From assembly GCA_028285405.1 (NCBI GenBank), contig JANQPH010000032.1, positions 52,018 to 116,017 of the forward strand: DNA of 64,000 nt. The letters run 5' to 3'. Below the pieces are notes generated by a model. That model searched no databases, was not told where the DNA came from, and was given only the letters and a program-made list of their open reading frames with translations. The translations under genes and the position numbers were made by a program. Shown here one piece after another: positions 7,950 through 16,716 of this stretch. Source of the DNA: Thermoleophilia bacterium (GTDB lineage Bacteria > Actinomycetota > Thermoleophilia > Miltoncostaeales > Miltoncostaeaceae). Each line of letters begins with the position of its first letter. Position 1 is the first letter of the stretch.

Positions 7950-9226
7950 TCGCTGAACTGGTCGAAGCTCGCGCAGGCCGGGGCGAGCAGGACGACATCG
8001 CCGGGCCGGGCGATCGCGGCCGCATCGCGAACCGCGCGGTCCAGATCGCCGACCGAGGACGCCTCGATCCCCACGGAGCGAAGCGCCCGCTCGATCTCGG
8101 GGGCGGTCTCCCCGATCAGGTGCGCCGAGACCAGGCTCCCCTGCGCCGCGGCGGCGAGGGCGTCGAAGGGTGTCCCTTTGGCGCTGCCGCCCGCGATCAG
8201 GTGCACCCGGCGGTCGTAGGCGCTGAGCGCCGCGGCCGCGGCCTCGGGGTTCGTCGCCTTCGAGTCGTTCACGAACAGCACCCCGTCGAGCTCGCCCACG
8301 ACCTCGAGCCGGTGCGACACGCCGGGAAAGCTCGCCAGGCCGGCCGCCAGGCCCTCGGGATCGGCGCCGGCACGCAGGCAGAGCGCCGCGGCGGCCATCG
8401 CGTTGACGCGGTTGTGGGCACCGACGAGGGCGACGTCGTCCCATCTGGCGACCAGCCCGACACCGGCGAGGTGCAGCCCGCCGTCGGACCACGCGATCGC
8501 GCCGTCCACCAGCGGGCCGTCGACCACCCGGGCCGGCAGCACCCCCGGCGGCGGAGAGATGTCGGCCGGGATGATCGCGAGATCGCCGGCGCGCATGTTC
8601 TGGAACAGCCGGAGCTTGACCTCCAGGTAGCGCTCCATGCTGCCGTGGCGGTCCAGGTGGTCCGGCGACAGGTTGAGGAAGGCCGCCGCGGTCGGCCGGA
8701 ATCGGTGGGTGTCCTCCAGCTGGAAGCTCGAGCACTCGACGCAGAGCCACTCGTCGGCGGCGACCACACCGACCAGCGAGCTGAGCGGCGTCCCCTGGTT
8801 CCCGCACGCCCGGGCCGAGATCCCGGATGCGCGCAGCAGGTGCGCCGTAAGCTCGGTCGTGGTCGTCTTGCCGTTGGTGCCGGTGATGCCGATGATCGGG
8901 TTCGGGAGCATCCGAGCTGCCAGCTCGAGCTCGCTCCAGACCGGGATGCCGCGCGCCCGTGCGTCGCGCAGGATCGGGTTCGTGTCCGGAACGCCGGGGC
9001 TTCGGACGAGCAGGTCGATCTCGCCGAAGGGCTCCTCGGACGGGGCGAGGACGGTCACGCCGGCGGACACCAGCTCGGGCGCGTCGATCGGCGCCCGATC
9101 GCTCGCGAGCACTCGCCATCCCCGGCTCGCGAGCAGCGTGGCCGCCGCGCGGCCGGAGCGAGCGAGGCCGACGACGCCAGCCGAACCGGGTACCTCGATG
9201 TCAACTTGAGGCTGAGACACCGTCAC
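7865..9226 (-). CDS. murD: UDP-N-acetylmuramoylalanine--D-glutamate ligase MurD
   Basis: Cytoplasmic ATP-dependent ligase adding D-Glu to UDP-MurNAc-L-Ala. The 453-residue product has the N-terminal nucleotide-binding region GVVGLARSG (18-26), the ATP loop GTNGKTTTT (116-124), ECSSFQLE and LNLSPDHLDRH in the central domain, and FVNDSKATNP in the C-terminal domain. The GTG at 9226 overlaps the mraY stop as GTGA; a second GTG two codons later is possible. Its last 85 nt overlap, tail to tail, an opposite-strand unknown gene. Confidence 0.95.
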   Translation of the reverse strand: MTVSQPQVDIEVPGSAGVVGLARSGRAAATLLASRGWRVLASDRAPIDAPELVSAGVTVLAPSEEPFGEIDLLVRSPGVPDTNPILRDARARGIPVWSELELAARMLPNPIIGITGTNGKTTTTELTAHLLRASGISARACGNQGTPLSSLVGVVAADEWLCVECSSFQLEDTHRFRPTAAAFLNLSPDHLDRHGSMERYLEVKLRLFQNMRAGDLAIIPADISPPPGVLPARVVDGPLVDGAIAWSDGGLHLAGVGLVARWDDVALVGAHNRVNAMAAAALCLRAGADPEGLAAGLASFPGVSHRLEVVGELDGVLFVNDSKATNPEAAAAALSAYDRRVHLIAGGSAKGTPFDALAAAAQGSLVSAHLIGETAPEIERALRSVGIEASSVGDLDRAVRDAAAIARPGDVVLLAPACASFDQFSDYAARGEAFRAAARALGAVPGRRLGSAA

Positions 9227-10200
9227 AGGGTGAAGTCGCGGAAGAAGACCGTGAAGCCCGTTGCCGCGAACAGCGCGGCGATCAGCCACATCCTGAAGAT
9301 GATCTTGGTCTCGCTCCACCCGGCCATCTCGAAGTGATGGTGCAGCGGCGTCATGAGGAACACCCGACGCTTGAATCGCTTGAACACGATCACCTGGATG
9401 ATCACCGACAGCGCCTCGATCACGAACACAGCGGCGATCACGATCAGCAGGATCTCGGTCTTGGTCATCACGGCCATCGCGGCGATCGCGCCACCGAGGG
9501 CATAGGACCCGGTATCGCCCATGAAGACCTGGGCGGGGTGAGAGTTGAACCAGAGGAACCCGATACAGGCGCCGACGAGCGCGGCACCGAGGATCGCGAG
9601 GTCTCGCTGCCCCGAGACGAACGCGATGCCCGTGTAGGCGAGCAGCACGATCCCGGCCACGCCGCCGGCGAGCCCGTCGAGCCCGTCCGTCAGGTTCACG
9701 GCGTTCGCGGACGCCATCACGACCAGCGCCACGATCACGAAGTAGACGATCGCGCCGACGTCGATGCTCTCGTCGGCGATCGGGATCGTGAGCGTGGTGG
9801 GCAGCCCGACCACCCTGACCGCCACGTAGACGAGCACCGCGGCGATGGCGACGAGTCCGATCAGCCGCAGGCGCCCGGACAGTCCCAGCGAGCGCTTTCG
9901 CACGATCTTGCGCCAGTCGTCCAGGAAGCCGATCGCGCCGCACGCGATCGCGGTGAACAGCACCAGCATCGCCTGGGTGCTGCGAGCCGACAGGATCGCG
10001 AACGGCACGATCGTGGCGAGCAGGATGAGCAGGCCGCCCATCGTGGGCGTCCCCTGCTTCTCGGCATGCCCGGCGGGGATGAGGCCCGCGGGGCGCACGA
10101 ACTGGCCGACCTCGTTCGATCGCAGCCAGGCGATGAACTTCGGTCCGAGGAACAGCGCGAGCATGGCGGCGCCGATCGCCGCGATCAGGACTCGGGGCAC
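9223..10200 (-). CDS. mraY: Phospho-N-acetylmuramoyl-pentapeptide-transferase MraY
   Basis: Polytopic membrane enzyme moving phospho-MurNAc-pentapeptide from UDP to undecaprenyl phosphate, forming lipid I. The 325-residue product has about ten helices and all signature motifs: GTPTMGG (50-56), the aspartate pair in FLDDWRK (94-95), NLTDGLDG (169-176), FMGDTGS (227-232) and HHHFE (287-291). The GTG at 10200 overlaps the murF end by 16 nt; the murD start overlaps its stop. Confidence 0.96.
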   Translation of the reverse strand: MPRVLIAAIGAAMLALFLGPKFIAWLRSNEVGQFVRPAGLIPAGHAEKQGTPTMGGLLILLATIVPFAILSARSTQAMLVLFTAIACGAIGFLDDWRKIVRKRSLGLSGRLRLIGLVAIAAVLVYVAVRVVGLPTTLTIPIADESIDVGAIVYFVIVALVVMASANAVNLTDGLDGLAGGVAGIVLLAYTGIAFVSGQRDLAILGAALVGACIGFLWFNSHPAQVFMGDTGSYALGGAIAAMAVMTKTEILLIVIAAVFVIEALSVIIQVIVFKRFKRRVFLMTPLHHHFEMAGWSETKIIFRMWLIAALFAATGFTVFFRDFTL

Positions 10201-11498
10201 TCGCTCCCCCGAATCGCGGCCCCCACCCGTTCCAGAGCCACGGCTCGCGAGGCCTTCACCAACACCACGTCACCCGGCTCCAGCAGCCCCGGAGCGCCCG
10301 CCGCGGCGCTCTCGGCGTCCTCGAACATCCCCCCGACGGCGTCCCCGACCGGCTCGGCGTATGCCCGGGCCCGCTCGCCGACGGTGATCAGCAGCTCGAT
10401 CCCCATGGCGTCGACGAGCTCGCCGATCTCGCGGTGGTAGCTGGCCTCCGTAGGCCCGAGCTCCATCATGTCTCCGAGGATCGCCACCCGCCGCCCCGGC
10501 CTGCGCGCCAGATCCTCGAGCGCGGCCCGCATGCTCACCGGGTTCGCGTTGTAGCAGTCCTCGATGAGGATCCCCCCGCCGGGCAGGTCGTGCTCCTGGC
10601 CGCGCATCGCGGACAGCGCGGGCGCAATCGGGGTCCGCGGGTCCGGAACGAGCCCGAGCGCCAGACACACCTCGGCGGCCGCGGCGGCGTTTCGCAGCTG
10701 CCACGCCTTGTCGAGGTGGAGATCGAGCTCGATCGACGGCTCGTCGACGAACGTGCGCACGAGCACCCCGTCCCGCAGTCGATCGATGTGCGGCGCGAGC
10801 AGCGGCTCGTTCGCCGGCACGACTGCGACGCCGCCCGCGGTCAGCGCCGCGATCAGCTCCGACTTGGCGGCGGCGATGTTCTCGATCGTCCCCAGGAGCT
10901 CCAGATGAGCGGGGCCGATTCCGGTGATGCACGCCACGTCGGGGGGCGCCAGCTCGGCGAGCTGCGCGATCTGGCCGGGTCCGCGCATGCCCATCTCGAC
11001 GACGGCCACCTCGACGTCGTCCGACAGCCCGAGGATCGCGAGCGGCACCCCGATCTCGGTGTTCATGTTCCCGGGGGTGCCCTCGGCGCGAGCACCCGCC
11101 GCGCCGAGCATGGGAACGAGGATGTCCTTCGTCGTCGTCTTCCCGGTCGAACCGGTGATGGCCGCCACGCGAGCACCGCTGCGCGCGAGCGCGCGCCGCC
11201 CGATTCGCTGGAGCGCCGCCAGCGGATCCTCGGCCACCAGCACCGGTCCGCGACCCTCGATCTCCGCCTGGACCCGATCCCATGCGGCCGGCCCGATCAG
11301 CGCCGCGCCGGCGCCGGCGGCCAGCGCCGCGGGCGCGAAGTCCCCGCCGTCGACCGTCTCCCCTCGCACGCCGACGAAGAGCGCACCGACCGGGACGGCC
11401 CGCGAGTCGACGGTGGCGCCCGACACGTCGCCGGTCTGCGGGCCACCGACGAGCGTGGCCGGCCCCCACTCGAGCAGCTCGGCGAGGCTGAGCCTCAT
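10185..11498 (-). CDS. murF: UDP-MurNAc-tripeptide--D-Ala-D-Ala ligase MurF
   Basis: Adds the D-Ala-D-Ala dipeptide to the UDP-MurNAc tripeptide, the last cytoplasmic step of precursor synthesis. The 437-residue protein shows the N-terminal substrate domain (DSRAV, FVGVRGE), the ATP loop GSTGKTTTK (116-124), GTPGNMNTEIGVP and the EDCYNANPVSM motif. The ATG at 11498 overlaps the murE stop as ATGA, so both are translated from one message. Confidence 0.95.
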   Translation of the reverse strand: MRLSLAELLEWGPATLVGGPQTGDVSGATVDSRAVPVGALFVGVRGETVDGGDFAPAALAAGAGAALIGPAAWDRVQAEIEGRGPVLVAEDPLAALQRIGRRALARSGARVAAITGSTGKTTTKDILVPMLGAAGARAEGTPGNMNTEIGVPLAILGLSDDVEVAVVEMGMRGPGQIAQLAELAPPDVACITGIGPAHLELLGTIENIAAAKSELIAALTAGGVAVVPANEPLLAPHIDRLRDGVLVRTFVDEPSIELDLHLDKAWQLRNAAAAAEVCLALGLVPDPRTPIAPALSAMRGQEHDLPGGGILIEDCYNANPVSMRAALEDLARRPGRRVAILGDMMELGPTEASYHREIGELVDAMGIELLITVGERARAYAEPVGDAVGGMFEDAESAAAGAPGLLEPGDVVLVKASRAVALERVGAAIRGSECPES

Positions 11499-12976
11499 CC
11501 CGCGGTCCCGCCGCCGAGGAGCTCCCGCGCGACGTCCCTGTCGTCGAACGGCGTCACGACGCCATCACGCTCCTGCCCCTGCTCGTGCCCCTTGCCCGCG
11601 ATCAGGACGACGTCGTTCGGGCTCGCCGCATCCAGCGCCGCCGCGATCGCCCGTCGTCGGTCCGGCTCGACCGCAACTCTGGCCCGAGCGTCGGACATCC
11701 CCTCGAGCACCTCGGCGATGATCGCCTCGGGGTCCTCGGTGCGTGGATTGTCGGACGTGACGATCGCGAGATCCGCCGCCGCGCCGGCCGCCGCACCCAT
11801 CAGCGGACGCTTGCCCCGATCACGATCCCCACCGCATCCGAAGACGACGAGAAGACGGGACTCGCCGGCGAGGCCGCGGGCGGCGGCGAGCACGTTCTCG
11901 AGCGAGTCGGGCGTGTGGGCATAGTCGACGATCACCTCGAAGGGTTGGCCCTCCGCGATCGCCTCGAAGCGACCGGGCACGCCGGCGAGCGAGCCGATGC
12001 CGGCCGCGATCTGCCGATGCGGGAGCGAGAGGGCTTCGCCGGCACCGATGACCCCGGCGATGTTCGAGAGATTGAAGCCTCCGCGAAGCCGCGTCGAGAG
12101 GTCGAACGGCCCCCGCGGGGTGACCGCGCGCAGCTCGAGCAGCGCCCCCGAGCGGCCGAGCACGTCGACCCTGACGTCGGACTCGCCGCCGACGCTCGTC
12201 GTCAGCGACGGCACCTCGCTGGCCAGGCGCGCGCCGACCGGGTCGTCCACGTTGACCACCGAGATCGGGTCGGCGCCCTCGCCGGCCGGGCGCCGGAAGA
12301 GGCGGCGCTTGGCCTGGTAGTAGTCCTCCTGGTCTCGGTGGTAGTCGAGGTGGTCCCGGGTGAGGTTGGTGAAGATGGCCACGTCGATCTCCACACCGGA
12401 GACGCGCGACTGCGCGAGCGCGTGGGAGGAGACCTCCATCGCGCATGCCGTGTCCCCCGCCGTCGACATCTCGGCGAGCAGCCCGTGGACCGCGATCGCA
12501 TCCGGAGTCGTGTGCCCGATCGAGACCGCCCGCCCGCCGACGACGGCGCCGATCGTGCCGATCAGCCCACACGTCTCGCCACCGGCCTCGAGGACGGCGC
12601 GAGCGAGATAGCTCGACGTGGTCTTGCCGTTCGTGCCGGTGACGGCGGCGATGGTCAGCGAGCCCGACGGGTCGCCGGCGAGCGCCCCGGCGACGAGCCC
12701 GAGCGCCACCCGAACGTCGGGCACGACGACCTGCGGCACGGTGGCCGGGAGCTCGCGCTCCACGAGCAGCGCGCTCGCGCCCCGCGCAACCGCCCCGCCG
12801 GCGAAGTCGTGCCCGTCAGCCGCGCCGCCGCGGATGCAGGCAAAGAGCGCTCCGGGCTCCACGCCGTCGGCGACGTGCTCGACAGCGAGGATCTGCGGAT
12901 CGGCGCCGGGATCGGCCTGCTGTGGCCAAACCACCCGTCGCTCCGGAAGTCTGGCGACGAGCTCTCGGAGGGTCAT
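11495..12976 (-). CDS. murE: UDP-MurNAc-L-Ala-D-Glu--2,6-diaminopimelate ligase MurE
   Basis: Adds the third stem-peptide residue. The ATP loop GTNGKTT is at 114-120, a lysine that is carbamylated in the family is K223 in YYQAKRR, and the selectivity motif DNPR at 409-412 indicates meso-diaminopimelate rather than lysine. The 493-residue length is normal. The start is placed at ATG 12976, so that MTLRELVARLP opens the protein; 40 nt separate it from ftsI and no strong ribosome site is visible. Together with lysA, which consumes meso-DAP, this points to DAP-type peptidoglycan. Confidence 0.95.
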   Translation of the reverse strand: MTLRELVARLPERRVVWPQQADPGADPQILAVEHVADGVEPGALFACIRGGAADGHDFAGGAVARGASALLVERELPATVPQVVVPDVRVALGLVAGALAGDPSGSLTIAAVTGTNGKTTSSYLARAVLEAGGETCGLIGTIGAVVGGRAVSIGHTTPDAIAVHGLLAEMSTAGDTACAMEVSSHALAQSRVSGVEIDVAIFTNLTRDHLDYHRDQEDYYQAKRRLFRRPAGEGADPISVVNVDDPVGARLASEVPSLTTSVGGESDVRVDVLGRSGALLELRAVTPRGPFDLSTRLRGGFNLSNIAGVIGAGEALSLPHRQIAAGIGSLAGVPGRFEAIAEGQPFEVIVDYAHTPDSLENVLAAARGLAGESRLLVVFGCGGDRDRGKRPLMGAAAGAAADLAIVTSDNPRTEDPEAIIAEVLEGMSDARARVAVEPDRRRAIAAALDAASPNDVVLIAGKGHEQGQERDGVVTPFDDRDVARELLGGGTAG

Positions 12977-13016
12977 CCCGGCGCGGCACGGTACCACAGG
13001 CCCGTGGCCCTCCTTC

Positions 13017-14747
13017 TCAGGGCGCGATTCCCCGATACTGCAGGGAAAATCGCGCGATCTGCTCGAATGCGGGGGCGGCGACGTCGCCACCGTAGTACGC
13101 CCCGCCGGGCTCGTCCACGACCACCGCGACCAGCAGCTCCGGACGGTCCGCGGGCACGTAGCCGACGAACGAGGAGACGTAGCGGGCCGAGTACTCGCCC
13201 GTCGCGGGATCGATCTTGTTCGCGGTCCCGGTCTTGCCCGCGACCTCGTACCCCTCGATGCTGGCCGCCTCGCCGGTGCCGTCGGCCGACACCACGCCTC
13301 GCAGCATTCGGTCCACGGCGGCCGCGGTGGCGGGCGTGAGCACCCGCTCCCCGGCTGGAGGCGCGGTGGGCTCGCCGCCGACCTGCGACACGACGTGGGG
13401 GACCACCGAGTGTCCCCCGTTGGCGATCACGGCGTATGCCTGCGTGAGCTGTGTCAGCGTGACACCGATCCCCTGTCCGATGGGGATGTTCAGAATCGAC
13501 ACACCGGACCAGTCCTCGGGCGCCAGGAGCAGCCCCGGGACCTCACCCGGGACGTCGATGCCCGTGCTCGACCCGAAGCCGAAGCGCTCGATCCAGCGCT
13601 GGAGGTTCTCCTGGCCGAGCGCCTGGGCCACCTTGACGGTCCCGACGTTGCTCGACTGCTCGAGGATCTTCGTGACGCTCCACCTGACCGAGTGCTCGCG
13701 TTTCGCCTCACCCAGCTCGCGGTCGTACAGGGTGAGCGTCGGCGGGAGGTCGTACTGCGTGGCGGGGGTGACCGCGCCCTCTTCCAGGGCGCCGGCGACG
13801 GGGACGATCTTGAAGGTCGAGCCTGGCTCGAAGGTGTCCGTCACGGGCCGGTTGCGTGCCGCCTCCGCGTCGTACTCGTCTCGTGCCGGGTTGGGCTGCG
13901 GCACGCTCGCCATCGCGATGATCGCGCCGTCCTTCGGGTTCATCACGACCGCCATCGCCGCCTGGGCGCCGAACTCCTCCTGGGTCGCGGTCAGGATTCG
14001 CTCGACCCGATCCTGGATGACCGCGTCGATGGTGAGCCGGACGTCCTCCCCGGGGACCGGGTCCTTGTCGACGATCGTCCGAAGGCGCCGGCCGAACGGG
14101 TCGCGGGCCTCGACGCGGGTCCCGGCCGTCCCGCGGAGCGTCTCGTCCAGGGTCAGCTCGAGTCCGCTGATCCCGGCCCGGTCCGCGTCCGTGAGGCCGA
14201 CCAGCTGCGCGGCGTCGCCGCGGCGCGGGAGGAAGCGCTCGAGCGTGTCGGTCAGGTGGATGCCGGGAAGCTCGAGGCCGGCGACCTGCTTGGCCCGAGC
14301 CGGATCGACGTTCGTCGCGAGCCGCGCATACCGCCCGTTCCCCGACAGCTTCTCGACCAGCTCACCCTCCGGGGCGCTGAGCAGCGGCGCCAGGCTCGCG
14401 GCCGCCGCTGGCGCGTCGGTGACCAGTGCCGGCGTCGCGGTGACCTCGACGGCCAGGCGATCGCGAGCGAGATCGCGCCCGTCGGCCGAGGTGATGGACC
14501 CCCGTGGCGCGGGCGCCTCCACCTGAACCCGCTGCTGGCCGACCGCCACGTTGCTCAGGTCGTCGGCGCGCACGGTTCCGAGGAACGCGGCGCGAACGCT
14601 GAGGCCCGCGACGACGAGCACCGCGACGATCACCAGCAGCCGAATCCGCGCGCGGCGACCCTTCGGGCCGAGCCCCGGTGGCCATCGCTTCCGTCGTGCG
14701 CCGCGCGGCCGACGCGACTCGCCGCGTGGGCGTTGCCGGGGAGGCAT
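13017..14747 (-). CDS. ftsI: Septal transpeptidase FtsI (class B PBP)
   Basis: Penicillin-binding protein that cross-links septal peptidoglycan with FtsW. The 576-residue protein has a basic cytoplasmic tail, one membrane helix (about 36-55), a PBP dimerisation domain and the transpeptidase domain with all active-site motifs: SxxK as STFK at 310-313, SxN as SSN at 365-367 and KTG at 505-507. The ATG at 14747 begins 5 nt after the stop of the FtsL-like gene. No PASTA domain follows the transpeptidase domain. Confidence 0.95.
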   Translation of the reverse strand: MPPRQRPRGESRRPRGARRKRWPPGLGPKGRRARIRLLVIVAVLVVAGLSVRAAFLGTVRADDLSNVAVGQQRVQVEAPAPRGSITSADGRDLARDRLAVEVTATPALVTDAPAAAASLAPLLSAPEGELVEKLSGNGRYARLATNVDPARAKQVAGLELPGIHLTDTLERFLPRRGDAAQLVGLTDADRAGISGLELTLDETLRGTAGTRVEARDPFGRRLRTIVDKDPVPGEDVRLTIDAVIQDRVERILTATQEEFGAQAAMAVVMNPKDGAIIAMASVPQPNPARDEYDAEAARNRPVTDTFEPGSTFKIVPVAGALEEGAVTPATQYDLPPTLTLYDRELGEAKREHSVRWSVTKILEQSSNVGTVKVAQALGQENLQRWIERFGFGSSTGIDVPGEVPGLLLAPEDWSGVSILNIPIGQGIGVTLTQLTQAYAVIANGGHSVVPHVVSQVGGEPTAPPAGERVLTPATAAAVDRMLRGVVSADGTGEAASIEGYEVAGKTGTANKIDPATGEYSARYVSSFVGYVPADRPELLVAVVVDEPGGAYYGGDVAAPAFEQIARFSLQYRGIAP

Positions 14748-14752
14748 ACCGG

Positions 14753-15181
14753 CTAGGGCGTCGGCGCCGGGGTGGTCAGGTACGTGACCGCGTCGCCCCG
14801 CGCCGGAACCATCTCCAGCTGATCACGGGCCCGATCGACGACGGCGGCGTCCGCGCGCTCGAGCTCGGCCTCGAGCCGAACCGTCTCCGCCTCCACGGCT
14901 CGTGCTCGCTCGACGACGGCCCCGGTCTCGGCCGTCAGCGTGAGCTTCGCGACGTTGACCCAGACGATGCCACCGAGCAGCAGGACGACGATCGGCACCA
15001 GCAGCCACCAGGCCCGGCGGCGGCGCGCGGCCGGGGCGGCGCCACGTGACCGGCGCGGCCGGTCGGCTGGCGCGACGCGCGCTCGCTTTGGAACAGCGGT
15101 CGGCCGGGGGCGCGGAGCCGGGCGAGCGGCCGGCCGCGCACGGGCTGCACCAGCCCCTCGAGCCGCGGCTCGGGTGCTCAC
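14753..15181 (-). CDS. ftsL: FtsL-like divisome protein
   Basis: A 142-residue bitopic protein with a long Arg/Pro/Ala-rich cytoplasmic tail (1-57), one membrane helix (about 59-77) and a short heptad-like coiled coil (about 85-125). Sequence identity is weak in this family; the call rests on topology and on its place between rsmH and ftsI, where FtsL is always found. The GTG at 15181 overlaps the rsmH stop as GTGA. FtsL joins FtsQ and an FtsB/DivIC partner, not found in this window, to activate FtsWI. Confidence 0.8.
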   Translation of the reverse strand: MSTRAAARGAGAARARPAARPAPRPRPTAVPKRARVAPADRPRRSRGAAPAARRRRAWWLLVPIVVLLLGGIVWVNVAKLTLTAETGAVVERARAVEAETVRLEAELERADAAVVDRARDQLEMVPARGDAVTYLTTPAPTP

Positions 15182-16137
15182 CGGGCCTTCACGATCCCCC
15201 GCAGGCGCGCCGAGCGGGAGCGGGGATTGGCGTCTTGCTCGACCGAGCCGGGCCGGAGTGCCCGTGGCGTCGCGAGATCGAACGGTGCCGGCGGAATCTC
15301 GTCGGCGCGGACCGGGACCTCGGGCGGAGGCGCGTCAGGAGTGGATGCCCGCTTGAAGTCGCGCTTCACGGCCCGGTCCTCGAGCGAGTGGAACGAGATC
15401 ACGACCATCCGGCCACCTGGGGCCAGCAGCTGCTTGCCCGCGTCGAGCCCGGCCGAGAGCGAGTCGAGCTCCTCGTTGACGACGATGCGGAGCGCCTGGA
15501 AGACGCGCTTGGCCGGATGGCCGCCGCCGAACGTCGCCGGCCCCGGGATCGCGGCACGCACCACCTCGACCAGGTCCGAGGTCGTGGTGATCGGCGCCTC
15601 CCCGCGCCGGGCCACGATCGCGTTGGCGATGCGGCGAGCGTGCCGCTCCTCACCGTAGGTCTTGAACCACCGCTCCAGATCGCGCGCGTCGGCGGTCGCG
15701 ACGATGTCCGCCGCCGAGGTCGGCCCGGCCGGGTCCATTCGCATGTCGAGCGGTGCGTCGCGCGAGTACGAGAAGCCGCGCTCCGGCCGATCGATCTGCA
15801 TCGACGAGACGCCCAGATCGAGCAGCACGGCGTCGGCGGCCAGCCCCTCCTCGGCGAGGCGCCCGAGCACGTCGGCGAAGTTGCCGCGCAGGAAGCGGGT
15901 CTCGCACACGACGTCCTGCGCGAGCTCACGAAACCAGCGTTCGGCCTCCGGATCGCGGTCGATCGCGATGTATCGACCATGCGGACCGAGGGCCGGCGCG
16001 AGGCGCCGGGCGTGCCCTCCTGCCCCGAACGTGCAGTCGACCACGGTCTCGCCGGATCGGGGCGCGAGGATCCGAACGACCTCGTCGGCCATGACGGGCG
16101 TGTGCGGGGCCAGGCGGCTAGGCGACTCGATCGGCAA
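15178..16137 (-). CDS. rsmH: 16S rRNA (cytosine1402-N4)-methyltransferase RsmH
   Basis: SAM-dependent methyltransferase of 16S rRNA, formerly MraW. The 319-residue product opens near the conserved HTPVM, has the SAM motif VDCTFGAGGHAR, DPEAE, and the late motifs RRIANAIV, HPAKRVFQALRI and ISFHSLEDRAVK. The TTG start at 16137 is chosen because the next in-frame ATG would remove the conserved HxPVM; it overlaps mraZ by 20 nt. Its place after mraZ is standard. Confidence 0.94.
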   Translation of the reverse strand: MPIESPSRLAPHTPVMADEVVRILAPRSGETVVDCTFGAGGHARRLAPALGPHGRYIAIDRDPEAERWFRELAQDVVCETRFLRGNFADVLGRLAEEGLAADAVLLDLGVSSMQIDRPERGFSYSRDAPLDMRMDPAGPTSAADIVATADARDLERWFKTYGEERHARRIANAIVARRGEAPITTTSDLVEVVRAAIPGPATFGGGHPAKRVFQALRIVVNEELDSLSAGLDAGKQLLAPGGRMVVISFHSLEDRAVKRDFKRASTPDAPPPEVPVRADEIPPAPFDLATPRALRPGSVEQDANPRSRSARLRGIVKAR

Positions 16138-16567
16138 GGCGCTTCGCCCGTGTCGAGATGCCCTCGTCTCGGAGCGCCGTGAACCGCGACGCTAGCGCTC
16201 CGGGCTCCCAGATCTCGAGGTACTCACCAGTGCCCACCACCTTCGCCACGCGGTCGAGGCCTGCGTGGGCTCGCAACTCGGCCGGAAGGATCACCCGGCC
16301 CTGTCGATCCAGCTCCTGCTCGAACGCACCGGCCATGAGAAACCGGCTGAGCTCGCGCTGGTCGTCGTCCAGAACGCTCATCTGGCCGAAGATCCGCTCC
16401 ATCAGCCCTGACCACTCGAGCTTCGGCACGGCGATGAGGCAATCGTCGATCCACCACCCCACGACGACGCCCGCCGCGAAGGGCTCTCGCAGTCGAGCGG
16501 GAATCGCAAGACGAAACCGGTCGTCGAGATTGCACTCATGTGTCCCGGTGAGGAGCCGCCCCAGCAC
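16118..16567 (-). CDS. mraZ: Transcriptional regulator MraZ
   Basis: AbrB-fold DNA-binding protein that controls its own dcw operon. The 149-residue product has two swapped-hairpin repeats with the LDDRFRLAIPARLRE motif in the first (about 14-28) and DRQGRVILPAELR in the second. The GTG at 16567 is the only start between an in-frame TAG and the conserved region. No Shine-Dalgarno sequence precedes it and the -10 box ends only 6 nt upstream, so the message is probably leaderless. Four TGGGG boxes overlap the promoter, and one falls inside codons 2-3. Confidence 0.93.
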   Translation of the reverse strand: MLGRLLTGTHECNLDDRFRLAIPARLREPFAAGVVVGWWIDDCLIAVPKLEWSGLMERIFGQMSVLDDDQRELSRFLMAGAFEQELDRQGRVILPAELRAHAGLDRVAKVVGTGEYLEIWEPGALASRFTALRDEGISTRAKRLADRVA

Positions 16568-16602
16568 GACCCCACGCTACCCCACATCACCCCACATGAC
16601 AA
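16559..16602 (-). promoter_or_regulatory. mraZ promoter with four MraZ boxes
   Basis: Minus-strand -35 TTGTCA (16602-16597), 17-bp spacer, -10 TAGCGT (16579-16574), then GTG start at 16567. TGGGG boxes occur at 16594-16590, 16584-16580, 16574-16570 and 16563-16559, spaced 10, 10 and 11 bp. MraZ is known to bind TGGGN repeats with 10-bp period, so self-repression by covering spacer and start point is very likely. Confidence 0.85.
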
Positions 16603-16672
16603 CGCTTTCCGGCCCGTTTCACGCGATCGTCCCCCCGCATGCGGATGCGACTCACCCGTTGCAGGTCGTGTT

Positions 16673-16709
16673 GCGAACACTTGTTCGCGTCCGAGGGGCG
16701 AACTACCGT
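16673..16709 (+). promoter_or_regulatory. SOS (LexA) box over the promoter of the 16717 gene
   Basis: GCGAACACTTGTTCGC (16673-16688) is a perfect palindrome matching the Gram-positive LexA operator CGAAC-N4-GTTCG. It covers the -35 hexamer TTGTTC (16681-16686), which is followed after 17 bp by the -10 TACCGT (16704-16709). LexA bound here would block RNA polymerase. The gene starts 7 nt after the -10 box, so the message is probably leaderless. Confidence 0.8.
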
Positions 16710-16716
16710 TCTGTCC

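Noticed and set aside
9200..9212. A TCAACTTGAGG half-site inside the murD start matching the arms of the ftsZ repeats
   Set aside because: Only one arm is present, it lies in coding sequence, and a 10-base match is expected by chance in a window of this size.
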